DNA of 64,000 bases from the NCBI RefSeq assembly GCF_004346095.1, contig NZ_SLZV01000017.1, forward strand, positions 1 to 64,000, written 5' to 3'. Position 1 is the first letter of the stretch; every line of letters begins with the position of its first letter. The notes under the pieces were generated by a model. That model ran no database searches, was not told the origin of the DNA, and worked only from the letters and a program-made list of their open reading frames with translations. The position numbers were made by a program, and so were the translations under genes. Shown in pieces: positions 1 through 8,994 of this stretch. Source of the DNA: Faecalimonas umbilicata. GTDB lineage: Bacteria > Bacillota > Clostridia > Lachnospirales > Lachnospiraceae.

Positions 1-96
1 AATAGGACACCCTTGGTCTTGGCTGTATCCTTCCCACTACTAGGGCGGATTAGGAACTTTCATCCATTAGCGACGTGCGCCGCAAGGCGCACACAG
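1..96. other. Window-edge sequence with GNRA-capped hairpin
   Basis: I see no convincing gene here. Bases 75-92 form a perfect 7-bp hairpin closed by a GCAA tetraloop (GTGCGCC-GCAA-GGCGCAC), much more GC-rich than its surroundings. This could be the end of a dispersed repeat or of a structured RNA whose body lies outside the window. The short open frames across it show no recognisable protein. Confidence 0.3.
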
Positions 97-137
97 AAAA
101 AAGTTACCGCAATCCTAAAGGATGTGGTAACTTTTTT
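97..137 (-). terminator. Terminator of the uronate operon
   Basis: An 11-12 bp stem pairs AAAAAGTTACC (98-108) with GGTAACTTTTT (126-136), with a small inner ATCCT/AGGAT pairing. Read on the minus strand it ends in a T run. It lies just after the last minus-strand gene of the operon. Confidence 0.85.
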
Positions 138-151
138 GAAATTTTCTTCAC

Positions 152-934
152 TTACAAGTCGTTTCCGTACACTTCAATCTGTGTCAGCGCCGGAAATGGC
201 GATGGATCGTCTGCTTTGATCAGATCGCACAGTTCTATCCAGCTCACTTTCCTTTTTTCAATCATAAATTCATGTGGAAGTATGCTCTTCTTCATCGAAA
301 TTTTCTCTGTGCTTCCATCCGAATAACGGATTGTAGCCTGCTCCCACCAACTATCATGCGGAAAATCTGCTCTCGTATAAAGAATGATCCGATCGATCTC
401 CACTTCTCTTCCAAAGTCAATCTTGATCGCTGCATCCTCACGACGATTAATTCCCCACGATTGAAACGGCCACTTCCAATGTCCTTCATTTGCAGTCACT
501 CCGTCAACTACATTGACTGCTGCAAAGATAGCTTCTCCTCTCGTTTCTACATTTGCAGATACATGTGGATAACAAGTTGTACTACATGACTGATCGTTGA
601 CATTCAGCGCCAGATTTCGGTAAGTTTTTCTCTCAAACTCTTTGGCACGTTTTAGCCAAATAAAATGTTCTGATCCGCAAAATGCCTTTGGTGATTTATT
701 TAATCGCTTCTCACCAAATGGAATGATATATTCCATTGCATCTTTCAGATAAATCATTGAACGCCCAAGCACCTCATCTACTTGCAGCCAGAGAAAACAG
801 TTTTTCTCACTGCTTTCCACTACAATACGATCTCCCTCTTCATAAGTTCGTTCACAGAGAAATGCAATTTCCTGCTCTCCCTCTTTACTTAATATTTCCT
901 GTCCCTCGGCATTTTTTATTGTTACTTTTAACAT
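152..934 (-). CDS. Unknown protein of uronate operon, discoidin-like C-terminus
   Basis: This 260-residue protein has no signal peptide or membrane segment and is the last gene of the operon, one base after the isomerase gene. The C-terminal half (about 120-260) looks like an F5/8 type C (discoidin) jelly roll, with phrases such as KIDFGREVEIDRIILYTRAD and a WWEQATIRYSDGS strand. The N-terminal half is unassigned. The location predicts a role in handling unsaturated uronic acids, perhaps sugar binding or an unrecognised catalytic step. The function is not established; the domain guess rests on strand pattern only. Confidence 0.7.
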   Translation of the reverse strand: MLKVTIKNAEGQEILSKEGEQEIAFLCERTYEEGDRIVVESSEKNCFLWLQVDEVLGRSMIYLKDAMEYIIPFGEKRLNKSPKAFCGSEHFIWLKRAKEFERKTYRNLALNVNDQSCSTTCYPHVSANVETRGEAIFAAVNVVDGVTANEGHWKWPFQSWGINRREDAAIKIDFGREVEIDRIILYTRADFPHDSWWEQATIRYSDGSTEKISMKKSILPHEFMIEKRKVSWIELCDLIKADDPSPFPALTQIEVYGNDL

Positions 935-935
935 C

Positions 936-1580
936 TTAATCTTCCTTCAAAATTTCTCTCACACATTCTGCCAGCGTTTCACATTTGCAATTCGCAAAGA
1001 AAAGTTCCTCAAATCTTTCCCCCTGCAATGCACCTCTCACAAGATCACGATCAAGTTCTTTTAAGATTGTAGGCAGATCTTTGTAAGTCACTTTTTTTAC
1101 TTCATCCAAAATCCTCTTATTTCTCTGTTCCGGAACTGCACGCTCTCTTGGATATCCTTGTCCACTCTCTTCTGCGAATAGTTTTTCAAAGATATACTCC
1201 AGATTCAGTTCTCCACCCCATCCAAATCCTTTTGCAAATGGGATTGCAATTGCATTTCCGTCATTGATCTGTGCAAATGTATAAGCATCTAATGCATCTT
1301 CTACATGTCCACAAATCACACCTGGAAAAGAATTGCATGCAAGCATAGCTCCTTCACCAGTTCCGCATCCGGTGATCACATAGTCCGCCGCCCCTGCATT
1401 TAATAAAACTGCTGCAAGAATCCCAACCTGCACATACGTCAACTGACACTCGTCTTCTGCAGAATACATCCCGTAATTGTCTACCGAAAACCCTTTTTCG
1501 GATGCTACTTTTTCCAACGCATGCAGAATCATCTCATTCTTTGCTGCCTGGCTATTTTCATTAATTAATGCTATTTTCAT
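936..1580 (-). CDS. dhuI: RpiB/LacAB-family sugar isomerase, DhuI-like
   Basis: The 214-residue protein has the RpiB/LacAB fold signature YVITGCGTGEGAMLACN followed by a G-H-V-E-D-A-L-D-A segment. The ATG at 1580 was chosen because AGGAGGAAGAAT precedes it; the longer open frame has no ribosome site. Next to a GH88 hydrolase and an SDR, the best assignment is the RpiB-type isomerase of Gram-positive glycosaminoglycan degradation (DhuI), converting 4-deoxy-L-threo-5-hexosulose-uronate to a 2,5-diketo-3-deoxygluconate. It would replace the unrelated KduI. The C-terminal 60 residues are longer than in plain RpiB. The family is clear; the substrate is inferred from neighbours. Confidence 0.8.
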   Translation of the reverse strand: MKIALINENSQAAKNEMILHALEKVASEKGFSVDNYGMYSAEDECQLTYVQVGILAAVLLNAGAADYVITGCGTGEGAMLACNSFPGVICGHVEDALDAYTFAQINDGNAIAIPFAKGFGWGGELNLEYIFEKLFAEESGQGYPRERAVPEQRNKRILDEVKKVTYKDLPTILKELDRDLVRGALQGERFEELFFANCKCETLAECVREILKED

Positions 1581-1599
1581 ATTCTTCCTCCTTATTGCC

Positions 1600-2400
1600 T
1601 TATGGCTGTTTTCCGATGTAGGCGAGAATTCCTCCGTCCACATACAAAATATGTCCATTTACAAAATCTGATGCTTCCGATGCCAGAAAGACTGCCGGAC
1701 CTGCAAGATCTTCCGGATTGCCCCATCTGGCTGCCGGTGTTTTCGAAATGATAAACTGGTCAAACGGATGCCTTGTTCCATCTGGCTGCACTTCACGAAG
1801 CGGTGCCGTCTGTGGTGTCGCAATATATCCCGGCCCGATTCCATTACACTGGATATTGTACTCGCCGTATTCTGAAGCAATGTTCTTTGTGAGCATTTTC
1901 AATCCACCTTTGGCTGCCGCATACGCAGATACAGTCTCTCTTCCCAGTTCACTCATCATCGAACAGATATTGATGATCTTTCCATGTCCTTTCTTGATCA
2001 TGGATGGAATCACTGCCTTAGACACAATAAACGGTGCATTCAAATCTACATCTACTACCTGCCGGAATTCCTCCGCAGACATCTCACACATGGGAATCCT
2101 CTTGATGATTCCCGCATTATTTACAAGGATATCAATGACTCCTATTTCCGCTTCAATCTTTGCGACCATATCTGCTACCTGTGCTTCATCTGTGACATCA
2201 CAAAGGTATCCTTTTGCACAAATTCCTCTTGCCTGATATTCTTCTATCGCTTTCTCCAAATGTTCCTGCTGCAAACAGTTAAACACGATTTTTGCTCCTG
2301 CCTCAGCAAACGCAGCAGCGATTGCAAATCCGATTCCATAGGCGCCCCCTGTAATGAGTGCAACTTTTCCCTCAAGAGAAAACATGTTCTTTTCTTTCAT
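1600..2400 (-). CDS. dhuD: SDR dehydrogenase, DhuD/KduD-like
   Basis: This is a 266-residue classical short-chain dehydrogenase. It shows the nucleotide-binding TGGAYGIGFAIA motif near the N-terminus, NNAG, a catalytic Ser and the YAAAKGG (YxxxK) pair, and a C-terminal VDGGILAYIG. The start at 2400 follows AGGGAGAA. It lies between the isomerase and the GH88 gene, so the probable reaction is NAD(P)H-dependent reduction of 2,5-diketo-3-deoxygluconate to 2-keto-3-deoxygluconate in the cytosol. Gluconate 5-dehydrogenase (Ga5DH) is the closest alternative name. No KDG kinase or aldolase is present in this window. Confidence 0.85.
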   Translation of the reverse strand: MKEKNMFSLEGKVALITGGAYGIGFAIAAAFAEAGAKIVFNCLQQEHLEKAIEEYQARGICAKGYLCDVTDEAQVADMVAKIEAEIGVIDILVNNAGIIKRIPMCEMSAEEFRQVVDVDLNAPFIVSKAVIPSMIKKGHGKIINICSMMSELGRETVSAYAAAKGGLKMLTKNIASEYGEYNIQCNGIGPGYIATPQTAPLREVQPDGTRHPFDQFIISKTPAARWGNPEDLAGPAVFLASEASDFVNGHILYVDGGILAYIGKQP

Positions 2401-2411
2401 TTTCTTCTCCC

Positions 2412-3551
2412 TTACCAATACATATTCCAGACATTTCTTAAACGCATTAATGCTTCCACATAAAAATAGTCTCCCCAGATACAACATTCATCGACTCCAA
2501 CATGGAATGGAATTGCATATACTCCATGTTTGATAATCCCGTTTGAAAGATCTTTCTCCGTTGTATAATTTTCAAACAGTGACTTCACAATTTGAACTGC
2601 CGTTTCCTCATATTCTTTCTTTCTTGGATCTAAGACCGGAAGGTGCTTACTTAATTCCAAAAGTCCACATGCAAGAATTCCTGCTGAAGAGCTATCTCTG
2701 TATTCATCTCCCTCCTGAAAATATAAATCCCAATATGGGACAAAATCTTCCGGCAATCTTTCAAGATAATAATCTGCGATCCGAGAAGCGGTTTCCAAAA
2801 ATGTCTTGTCCCCCGTATGTGCATAGCTGAGCGCAAATCCATAAACGCCCCATGCCTGTCCTCTCGCCCATGCTGAATTATCGGAATACCCTTGGGCTGT
2901 CACTCCTTTGATCGGTTCTCCTGTATCTACATTCATATAATATGTATGGTAAGTAGAATAATCTTCTCTAACTAAATACTTTTGAGCCTGTTTTGCATGA
3001 TGTTCTGCTGCTTCTTTATATTTCTTTTCTCCGGTAATCTCACTGATATTGTATAATAATGATAAATTCATCAAACAATCAATGATCATTCTTCCTTTTT
3101 CTTTTGGATCTTCCAAATTTCCCCATGCCTGAATAATCTGAGCCTTTGCACTGTATCGTTCCATAAGACGATCTGCAGCGCGCACCGAGAGTTCCAGTGC
3201 CTTTTCATTTCCTGTAATTTTGTAACCCGCAAGTGTGGATAAAGAGTATAAGAATCCAATATCATGTGTATTTAAACCAATGTTCTGATCTAATCTTTCT
3301 TGAAATGTGCGGAGCAATGTCTCCAATGCAGAAAGATACTTTTCCTCGTTTGTGTCTTCATACAAAAGCCACAAAATCCCTGTCCAAAATCCTTCTGTCC
3401 AATCTTTATTTCCCATTTCTCCATAAATCAGGTTTTCGGAACTTGATGTCGGAAAAACTGTTGAATACTTTGGCAGATTCTCATTCACTTTGCTCTTTAC
3501 ATAGTGCATCGCTTCTGCAAGCCACTCCATATTCTCTTTTTTAATTTCCAT
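2412..3551 (-). CDS. ugl: Unsaturated glucuronyl hydrolase, GH88
   Basis: The 379-residue protein lacks a signal peptide, so it acts in the cytoplasm. It has the (alpha/alpha)6-barrel features of GH88: HDIGFLY with Asp97 and MIIDCLMNL with Asp158 match the two catalytic aspartates of Bacillus UGL. DNSAWARGQAWGVYGF and a WGDYFYVEAL tail are also typical. It removes the terminal unsaturated uronate from oligosaccharides made by polysaccharide lyases. It is the first gene of the operon, started from GGGAGGAAAAGAACT-ATG. No lyase or transporter is adjacent. Confidence 0.93.
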   Translation of the reverse strand: MEIKKENMEWLAEAMHYVKSKVNENLPKYSTVFPTSSSENLIYGEMGNKDWTEGFWTGILWLLYEDTNEEKYLSALETLLRTFQERLDQNIGLNTHDIGFLYSLSTLAGYKITGNEKALELSVRAADRLMERYSAKAQIIQAWGNLEDPKEKGRMIIDCLMNLSLLYNISEITGEKKYKEAAEHHAKQAQKYLVREDYSTYHTYYMNVDTGEPIKGVTAQGYSDNSAWARGQAWGVYGFALSYAHTGDKTFLETASRIADYYLERLPEDFVPYWDLYFQEGDEYRDSSSAGILACGLLELSKHLPVLDPRKKEYEETAVQIVKSLFENYTTEKDLSNGIIKHGVYAIPFHVGVDECCIWGDYFYVEALMRLRNVWNMYW

Positions 3552-3656
3552 AGTTCTTTTCCTCCCTTTGCTGTTTCATCTAACTGTATCGTATCACCTT
3601 TCTTTCACATTTTCTTGTGCTTTTTTATACAAAATATTGCATTTTTTGAACTATTT

Positions 3657-3700
3657 GAAAAAGGCATTGCCAAATGATCTTCTGATCATCGACAATGCCT
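3657..3700 (-). terminator. Terminator of the F420-ligase-like gene
   Basis: The arms AGGCATTG and CAATGCCT, with an inner TGATC/GATCA pairing, form a hairpin followed on the minus strand by TTTTTC. It separates the gene at 3762 from the uronate operon. Confidence 0.75.
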
Positions 3701-3761
3701 CATTTCCAGTCTTTATAAACTTTTAACAGTTCTTACTGCTGTATCGTTTCTGCTTTTTACA

Positions 3762-4952
3762 CTAGTTTGTGTAATTATCAAAGTATCCCTGCACTAACAC
3801 AACCGGTGTTCCTTTGTCTCCAGAACCACTTGTAAGGTCACAGAGGGAACCAATCAAATCTGTAAGCTGTCTCGGTGTCGTTCCCTGAGAAGCCATATCT
3901 CCGACAAGATTGTCACTCTTTTCTTTGATTCTCTTGGAAATTGCTTCTTTTAAAGCTTCTCCGCTTAAATCTTTGAAATCGTTATCTGCAAGGTATTTTA
4001 ATTTTACTTCGTTCGGAGTTCCGCGAAGTCCGTCTGTGAATGCCGGAGATACAACCGGATCAGCTAATTCCCAGATTTTTCCCTGAGGATCTTTAAATGC
4101 TCCATCTCCGTATACCATTACTTCCACATGTTTTCCTGTCTTGTCTAAGATCTGTTTTTGAATCTCATCTACAAGGTCACGGCACTCTCTTGGGAATAAC
4201 TTGATCATGCCTTCTGTAGACTTGTTAGAGCCTAACAGACCATATCTCTCATTGCATCCGCTTCCATCTACCGGCGCTGTCAGGATGTCGTCCATTCCGC
4301 ATACACGCTCTGCACCTGCTGCTTTGAGAATACGTTTTGTTCTTGCTCTTGTGTGGATATCACAAGTCATTACATTCTTTGTATAATCTAAGATTGTTCT
4401 CGGATTGTTTGCAAAGATAATCTCTACTTCTGCACCTGCTTCTCTGATCAGCTGTCCGTAATATTCTACATAATCTACACCTGTAAATTCATGCTTATTC
4501 TCTCCGAACAGTTCTCTGTATTTCTCCAAAGTAAGTACATCGCTGTATGGATTGATTCCTGCTTCATCCAGCTTGTCTAAAGATACAAGCTGATTTCCAA
4601 CTTCATCACTCGGATAGCTCAGCATAAGAACTACTTTCTTTGCGCCCATCGCAATTCCTTTTAAGCAGATCGCAAAACGGTTTCTGGATAAGATCGGGAA
4701 AATAACACCGATTGTCTCGCCGCCTAATTTTTCTCTTACATCACTTGCGATTGCCTCAACAGAAGCGTAGTTTCCCTGTGCTCTTGCAACGATTGACTCT
4801 GTCAGGGAGATGACGTCTCTGTCTCTTAACTCAAAGCCTTCGCTTGTTGCTGCATCTAATACACTTTCTACTACAATATTTGCGAGGTTGTCGCCTTCTC
4901 TGATGATCGGGCAGCGGATTCCTCTTGATATAGTACCTACTTTACGTTCCAT
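3762..4952 (-). CDS. Coenzyme F420-0:L-glutamate ligase-like protein
   Basis: The 396-residue cytoplasmic protein belongs to the F420 gamma-glutamyl ligase (CofE-like) superfamily. It opens with RGIRCPIIREGDN and has VISLTESIVARAQGNY, and an acidic cluster YGDGAFKDPQGKIWELADPVV that is characteristic of the Firmicute branch. These bacteria are not known to make F420, so the true substrate is probably another gamma-glutamylation or amide ligation. The ATG at 4952 follows GGAG at normal spacing; an upstream in-frame GTG lacks a better site. It is a single-gene unit with its own terminator. Confidence 0.75.
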   Translation of the reverse strand: MERKVGTISRGIRCPIIREGDNLANIVVESVLDAATSEGFELRDRDVISLTESIVARAQGNYASVEAIASDVREKLGGETIGVIFPILSRNRFAICLKGIAMGAKKVVLMLSYPSDEVGNQLVSLDKLDEAGINPYSDVLTLEKYRELFGENKHEFTGVDYVEYYGQLIREAGAEVEIIFANNPRTILDYTKNVMTCDIHTRARTKRILKAAGAERVCGMDDILTAPVDGSGCNERYGLLGSNKSTEGMIKLFPRECRDLVDEIQKQILDKTGKHVEVMVYGDGAFKDPQGKIWELADPVVSPAFTDGLRGTPNEVKLKYLADNDFKDLSGEALKEAISKRIKEKSDNLVGDMASQGTTPRQLTDLIGSLCDLTSGSGDKGTPVVLVQGYFDNYTN

Positions 4953-5176
4953 CTTTTGCACTCTCCAAATCTATTTCTTTAATTTACTTGCTTCCTGCAC
5001 AGGATGTCAGAATCATAAATCCGGCATCTCTGCATATTGCAACAGTATTATAATATAAAACAAAGAGAATGTAAAAGATTTTCTTCTACATTCCTATGTT
5101 TTTTTATTTTTTCCTGCTTTTTCCCCTATAATTTCCTTCAAATCGCAAAAACAAAGGCTTTTTCCATGTCTAATAA

Positions 5177-5767
5177 TCAGATTTTTTCCCGAAGCACTTT
5201 ATAAATATAAGACACCGGAAGTCCGACCACATTATAGTAATCCCCGTCAATCTTTGCAATATGTGCTGCAAACCTTCCTTGTATTCCGTATGCGCCCGCT
5301 TTATCCATTGGTTCCCCAGTCGCAATATAGGACTGAATCTCCTCCTCTGTCATTACATCTACATATACTTTTGTCTGTACCGCATGGGAAATGACTTCTT
5401 CTTGCCCCTCCTTGTCATAGCAGATCACAGCTACTCCGGTATAGACATCATGGGCATCCCCCTGAAGCGCTTCCAGCATGCGCGCTGCATCTTCCTTATC
5501 TTTTGGCTTTCCTAAAATCTTCCCTTCATGCGCCACAACAGTATCTGCACCGATGATTATCCGACCACAATCTTCTTCTCTATCCGATGCAGTCTTCTCC
5601 GCCACGTCCTTCGCTTTTAAAAGCGCCAGTTCCTTTACGATTTCCTGCGGTTCCGTGCTTTGATATACCTCTTCTTTTTCGCTTGTCACAACCTCAAATG
5701 TATATCCGATCTGCGCAAGCAGCTCTCTGCGTCTCGGCGAACCGGAAGCTAAAATAATCTTCTTCAT
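5177..5767 (-). CDS. maf: Maf nucleotide pyrophosphatase
   Basis: The 196-residue protein starts MKKIILASGSPRRRELL, the signature of Maf/YhdE house-cleaning nucleotide pyrophosphatases. It retains the ADTVVAHEGKILGKPKD motif and the QGRFAAHIAKIDGDYYNVVGLP tail. It hydrolyses non-canonical or methylated NTPs (dTTP/UTP class) in the cytosol. Its ATG overlaps the stop of the upstream HAD gene by four bases, so the two are translated together. Confidence 0.95.
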   Translation of the reverse strand: MKKIILASGSPRRRELLAQIGYTFEVVTSEKEEVYQSTEPQEIVKELALLKAKDVAEKTASDREEDCGRIIIGADTVVAHEGKILGKPKDKEDAARMLEALQGDAHDVYTGVAVICYDKEGQEEVISHAVQTKVYVDVMTEEEIQSYIATGEPMDKAGAYGIQGRFAAHIAKIDGDYYNVVGLPVSYIYKVLREKI

Positions 5768-6405
5768 CTGATCAACTCCTTATAGCTGTAAATAAAGCTG
5801 TCTGCGTGCCTTTGGATTTCTTCCCATTCATCTTTTGAATGTGCATCGTACACACCTACCGTATAAAATCCTCCTGCATTCGCCCCTTGTACCGCTTTTA
5901 GAATATCTTCAAATACTGCACATTCTTCCGGCAAAAGTCCCATCTTTTCAGCCTGTCTCTCATAAATATCCGGAAACTCTTTTCCCCTCGGTACTTCTCG
6001 CACAGTTGTGTAGGACTCAAACAGATCCAAAATTCCATTTCGCTCCAATGCCGGCAAAAACATCTGCGGTTCACAGGATGTTGCAATTCCAATCTTGATC
6101 CCCCGTTTTTTCAGATAACGAAGATATTCCTCTGCTGACGGCTTTAGCTGTACTTGATTTGCATAAGCATCTGTCGCCATCTGATACCATTCTTCAATGA
6201 TCTGCTCAGGTGTTTCTAAAAATCCAAACCGTTCAATGGTATAGACTGCCGCCCGTTCAAACCCAAGAGGCGCAATACTTCTCAAATAATCTTCCGGAAC
6301 TTCCAGTCCTCTTTTTCCAAGAAAATTCTTATCAATTTCTTCCCAGATATGCATCGAATCCAAAATCGTTCCGTCTAAATCAAAAATAATCCCTTTTTTT
6401 TCCAT
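5764..6405 (-). CDS. HAD-family phosphatase, beta-phosphoglucomutase-like
   Basis: The 213-residue protein starts with the nucleophile motif IIFDLDGTILDS, followed by a cap domain, GIATSCEP (motif II) and EDILKAVQGANAGG (motif IV). It is a subfamily IA phosphatase or phosphomutase of unknown substrate. ATG 6405 is chosen because it places the HAD motif at the N-terminus after AAAGGG; an upstream TTG frame adds a charged non-conserved leader. It is coupled to maf through an ATGA overlap and driven by the promoter at 6500-6528. Confidence 0.88.
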   Translation of the reverse strand: MEKKGIIFDLDGTILDSMHIWEEIDKNFLGKRGLEVPEDYLRSIAPLGFERAAVYTIERFGFLETPEQIIEEWYQMATDAYANQVQLKPSAEEYLRYLKKRGIKIGIATSCEPQMFLPALERNGILDLFESYTTVREVPRGKEFPDIYERQAEKMGLLPEECAVFEDILKAVQGANAGGFYTVGVYDAHSKDEWEEIQRHADSFIYSYKELIR

Positions 6406-6499
6406 TCTCTGTACCCTTTCTTTCGAGATATTTTCTTCCTCCTCTGTAAATGTCTTTCTCTCGTCTGGCTCTTTCCACAATCGTTGTAAATTATTGTGT

Positions 6500-6528
6500 A
6501 TTATAATATATTTTTCTCATTCATACAA
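6500..6528 (-). promoter_or_regulatory. Promoter of HAD-maf operon
   Basis: On the minus strand, TTGTAT (6528-6523) and TATAAT (6505-6500) are separated by 17 bases. It is back to back with the MATE promoter. Confidence 0.75.
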
Positions 6529-6533
6529 CTTTT

Positions 6534-6563
6534 TTGTTCACTGATCGGAAGGCATGCTATAAT
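6534..6563 (+). promoter_or_regulatory. Promoter of MATE gene
   Basis: TTGTTC (6534-6539) and an extended -10 TGCTATAAT (TATAAT 6558-6563) are spaced 18 bases apart, upstream of the gene at 6603. Confidence 0.75.
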
Positions 6564-6602
6564 AAGAAAAGATATTATTTTGGGAATGGAGAGATCTGAA
6601 TT

Positions 6603-7958
6603 ATGAATACGAAAACAAAGTCTACTTTAATGACTGAGGGGCCCATTTGGAAACGGATGATCCTATTTGCCATTCCGCTGTTCCTTGGGAACCTCTTCCA
6701 GCAGCTTTATAACACCGCCGACTCCCTGATCGTTGGAAACTTCCTTGGAAGTGATGCCCTTGCCGCTGTCAGTTCTTCCGGAAGTCTCATTTTTCTAATG
6801 GTCGGCTTTTTCAATGGTATCTCACTTGGTGCCGGCGTCGTCATTGCCAGATACTTTGGCGCACGCGAAAAGGAAAAAGTACAGGATGCCATTCACACAA
6901 CCGTTGCTTTTGGAATTGTGGCAGGAATTCTTTTGACTGCCATCGGACTGATCATGACACCTACTTTTCTTAGGTGGATGGGGACTCCCGCAGATGTATT
7001 AAAAAATTCAGTGCTGTATTTCCGCATCTACTTCCTCGGATCCATTGCGTTTGTACTCTATAATATTTTTGTTGGAATCCTTCAGTCTGTCGGTGACAGC
7101 AGACATCCTTTGATCTACCTGATCATTTCCTCTGTGACAAATGTAGTTCTAGATTTGCTTTTTATCGGTGTGTTCAGATTTGGTGTGGGATCCGCAGCCG
7201 TCGCCACAATTCTTTCACAGTTTTTAAGTGCAATCCTCTGCCTGATCCATCTGATGCGCTGCAAAGAAGATTATCAAATCGACCTAAAGAAAATCCGCTT
7301 TGACTTTCCAATGCTAAAGCTGATTATTTCTAACGGACTTCCTTCTGGCTTCCAGAACTCGATCATTTCTTTCGCAAATGTCATCGTGCAGTCCAACATC
7401 AACTCCTTTGGAAAAATGGCAGTTGCCGGCTGCGGTGCTTACTCAAAGATCGAGGGATTTGGCTTCCTGCCGATCACATGCTTTGCACTGTCTCTGACTA
7501 CCTTTATCAGCCAGAACCTCGGCGCCAGACAGTACGAGCGTGCAAAAAAAGGCGCAAAATTAGGTGTGCTCTGTTCCATTACTATGGCAGAGATTGTCGG
7601 AATCATTATCTTCTTTACCGCTCCATACCTTATTGCCGCATTTAACAATGATCCACAAGTGGTAGCTTTTGGAACCGCACAGGCACGTACCATTACTTTG
7701 TTCTACTTCCTCCTCGCATTTTCGCACTGTATTGCCGGAATCCTCCGCGGGGCTGGAAAATCTACGATACCGATGTTCGTTATGCTGATCTGCTGGTGCA
7801 TAATCCGTGTATCTTACATTACCGTCGCTGTCCGGATCATCCCAGATATCAAAGTCATCTTCTGGGCATACCCGATCACCTGGACATTAAGTTCGATTTT
7901 ATTTATCATCTACTATTTTAAAGCAGACTGGATCCATGGATTTGACAGGCGGAATTAA
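6603..7958 (+). CDS. MATE-family efflux transporter
   Basis: This 451-residue polytopic protein has about 12 predicted membrane segments. The MATE signature is present: PLFLGNLFQQLYNTADSLIVG near residues 25-45, and its repeat in the second half around SNGLPSGFQNSIIS and QNLGARQYERAKKG. It probably exports cationic compounds using a sodium or proton gradient. It is monocistronic, with its own promoter and the terminator at 7994. It is not closely similar to the second MATE gene at 58373. Confidence 0.93.
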   Translation: MNTKTKSTLMTEGPIWKRMILFAIPLFLGNLFQQLYNTADSLIVGNFLGSDALAAVSSSGSLIFLMVGFFNGISLGAGVVIARYFGAREKEKVQDAIHTTVAFGIVAGILLTAIGLIMTPTFLRWMGTPADVLKNSVLYFRIYFLGSIAFVLYNIFVGILQSVGDSRHPLIYLIISSVTNVVLDLLFIGVFRFGVGSAAVATILSQFLSAILCLIHLMRCKEDYQIDLKKIRFDFPMLKLIISNGLPSGFQNSIISFANVIVQSNINSFGKMAVAGCGAYSKIEGFGFLPITCFALSLTTFISQNLGARQYERAKKGAKLGVLCSITMAEIVGIIIFFTAPYLIAAFNNDPQVVAFGTAQARTITLFYFLLAFSHCIAGILRGAGKSTIPMFVMLICWCIIRVSYITVAVRIIPDIKVIFWAYPITWTLSSILFIIYYFKADWIHGFDRRN

Positions 7959-7993
7959 TCTGCTAGTCAGACAGATACCTTTGCAAATTTGAT

Positions 7994-8064
7994 ACAGAAG
8001 ACAGAAACTGAGCAAAGCAAGACTTTTCGTATTTGCTTTACAATGTTTCTGTCTTCTTTTGTTT
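7994..8064 (+). terminator. Terminator after MATE gene
   Basis: A long hairpin pairs AGAAGACAGAAAC with GTTTCTGTCTTCT (8045-8057), with inner GCAAAGCAA/TTTGCTTT pairing, followed by TTTGTTTT. Confidence 0.85.
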
Positions 8065-8126
8065 TCAAAATAATACTTTTACGGCGCCCTGTATGCAAAC
8101 TATATTACACAAAATGCAATATATAC

Positions 8127-8155
8127 TTGACATACTTTTATATATTTCATATACT
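8127..8155 (+). promoter_or_regulatory. Consensus promoter of XRE/membrane pair
   Basis: A perfect -35 TTGACA (8127-8132) and TATACT (8150-8155) are 17 bases apart, about 75 bases before the XRE start codon. Confidence 0.8.
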
Positions 8156-8230
8156 GAAGACAAGAAGACAGAAATCAAGTCAGCAGCATGCATTGCATCT
8201 ACTGGCTGGAAGGGAGATTCTTAACCGTAT

Positions 8231-8428
8231 ATGAAAAATATGAAACTAAAGATTGCCCGCATGGAACAAGGGCTTTCGCAAGTCCAGCTTGCAGAGATGA
8301 CCGATGTGACCAGACAGACGATCGGTATGATTGAGGCCGGAGATTTCAATCCTTCGCTGAAACTATGTATCCGAATCTGCAAGGCTTTGGGCAAAACATT
8401 AGACGATTTATTTTGGGAGGTTGAGTAG
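8231..8428 (+). CDS. Small XRE-family regulator
   Basis: This 65-residue protein is a single Cro/C1-type helix-turn-helix (QVQLAEMTDVTRQTIGMIEAG) ending LDDLFWEVE, the form that partners a small membrane protein in many Firmicutes. It is followed after two bases by the membrane-protein gene, which suggests an autoregulated pair. Its ligand and other targets are unknown. Confidence 0.88.
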   Translation: MKNMKLKIARMEQGLSQVQLAEMTDVTRQTIGMIEAGDFNPSLKLCIRICKALGKTLDDLFWEVE

Positions 8429-8430
8429 CT

Positions 8431-8892
8431 ATGAAGAAAATTATTGACGAACGTCAGGAACTGGAAATGATGAAAGTAGAACGCACTGGATTCTGGATTA
8501 TGTGGGGCGTACTCCTTCTGTCACTTCTGGTGCAATCACTTTTTCTCGGGGCAGGTCCAAAGCAGATTGCCGGAGAAAATATTTCATTTCTGGTCGGATG
8601 TCTGATCGTTGTGATCGGCTGTGTGAAGAAAGGGCTTTGGGGATATGACTCTACACCATGTATAAAGACTTATCTTAGTGCTAGCCTAATTGGAACACTG
8701 ATTTTTACCTTTTTACTCGGCGCAGGTCTCGCATGCAACGGCTCTGAACATGTACTGTCCATTTGCGCCCTGTTTGCCATCAGTATTTTCTTTTTGATGT
8801 TTGTAGTTTTGTTTCTAATGGGAACTTTCACAAAGTATCGCCAGAAAAAGCTTGCCAAACAGTTCGATGATGACACAGATTTTCTTGACTGA
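8431..8892 (+). CDS. Four-helix membrane protein paired with XRE regulator
   Basis: The 153-residue protein has four hydrophobic segments, roughly residues 22-42, 50-66, 80-100 and 112-132, with a charged N-terminal tail and a basic/acidic C-terminal tail (TKYRQKKLAKQFDDDTDFLD). I recognise the arrangement (small XRE followed by a DUF-type membrane protein) but not a biochemical function. It may sense membrane state for the regulator. Confidence 0.75.
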   Translation: MKKIIDERQELEMMKVERTGFWIMWGVLLLSLLVQSLFLGAGPKQIAGENISFLVGCLIVVIGCVKKGLWGYDSTPCIKTYLSASLIGTLIFTFLLGAGLACNGSEHVLSICALFAISIFFLMFVVLFLMGTFTKYRQKKLAKQFDDDTDFLD

Positions 8893-8994
8893 TTGAAATT
8901 GTACAACACCGTTGGCAAAGTCCAGCCTGATATGCTTACAACCGTAACACTACATCACACCGAAACTATGCTTCAGAAATAAGGAGAGGTCTCT

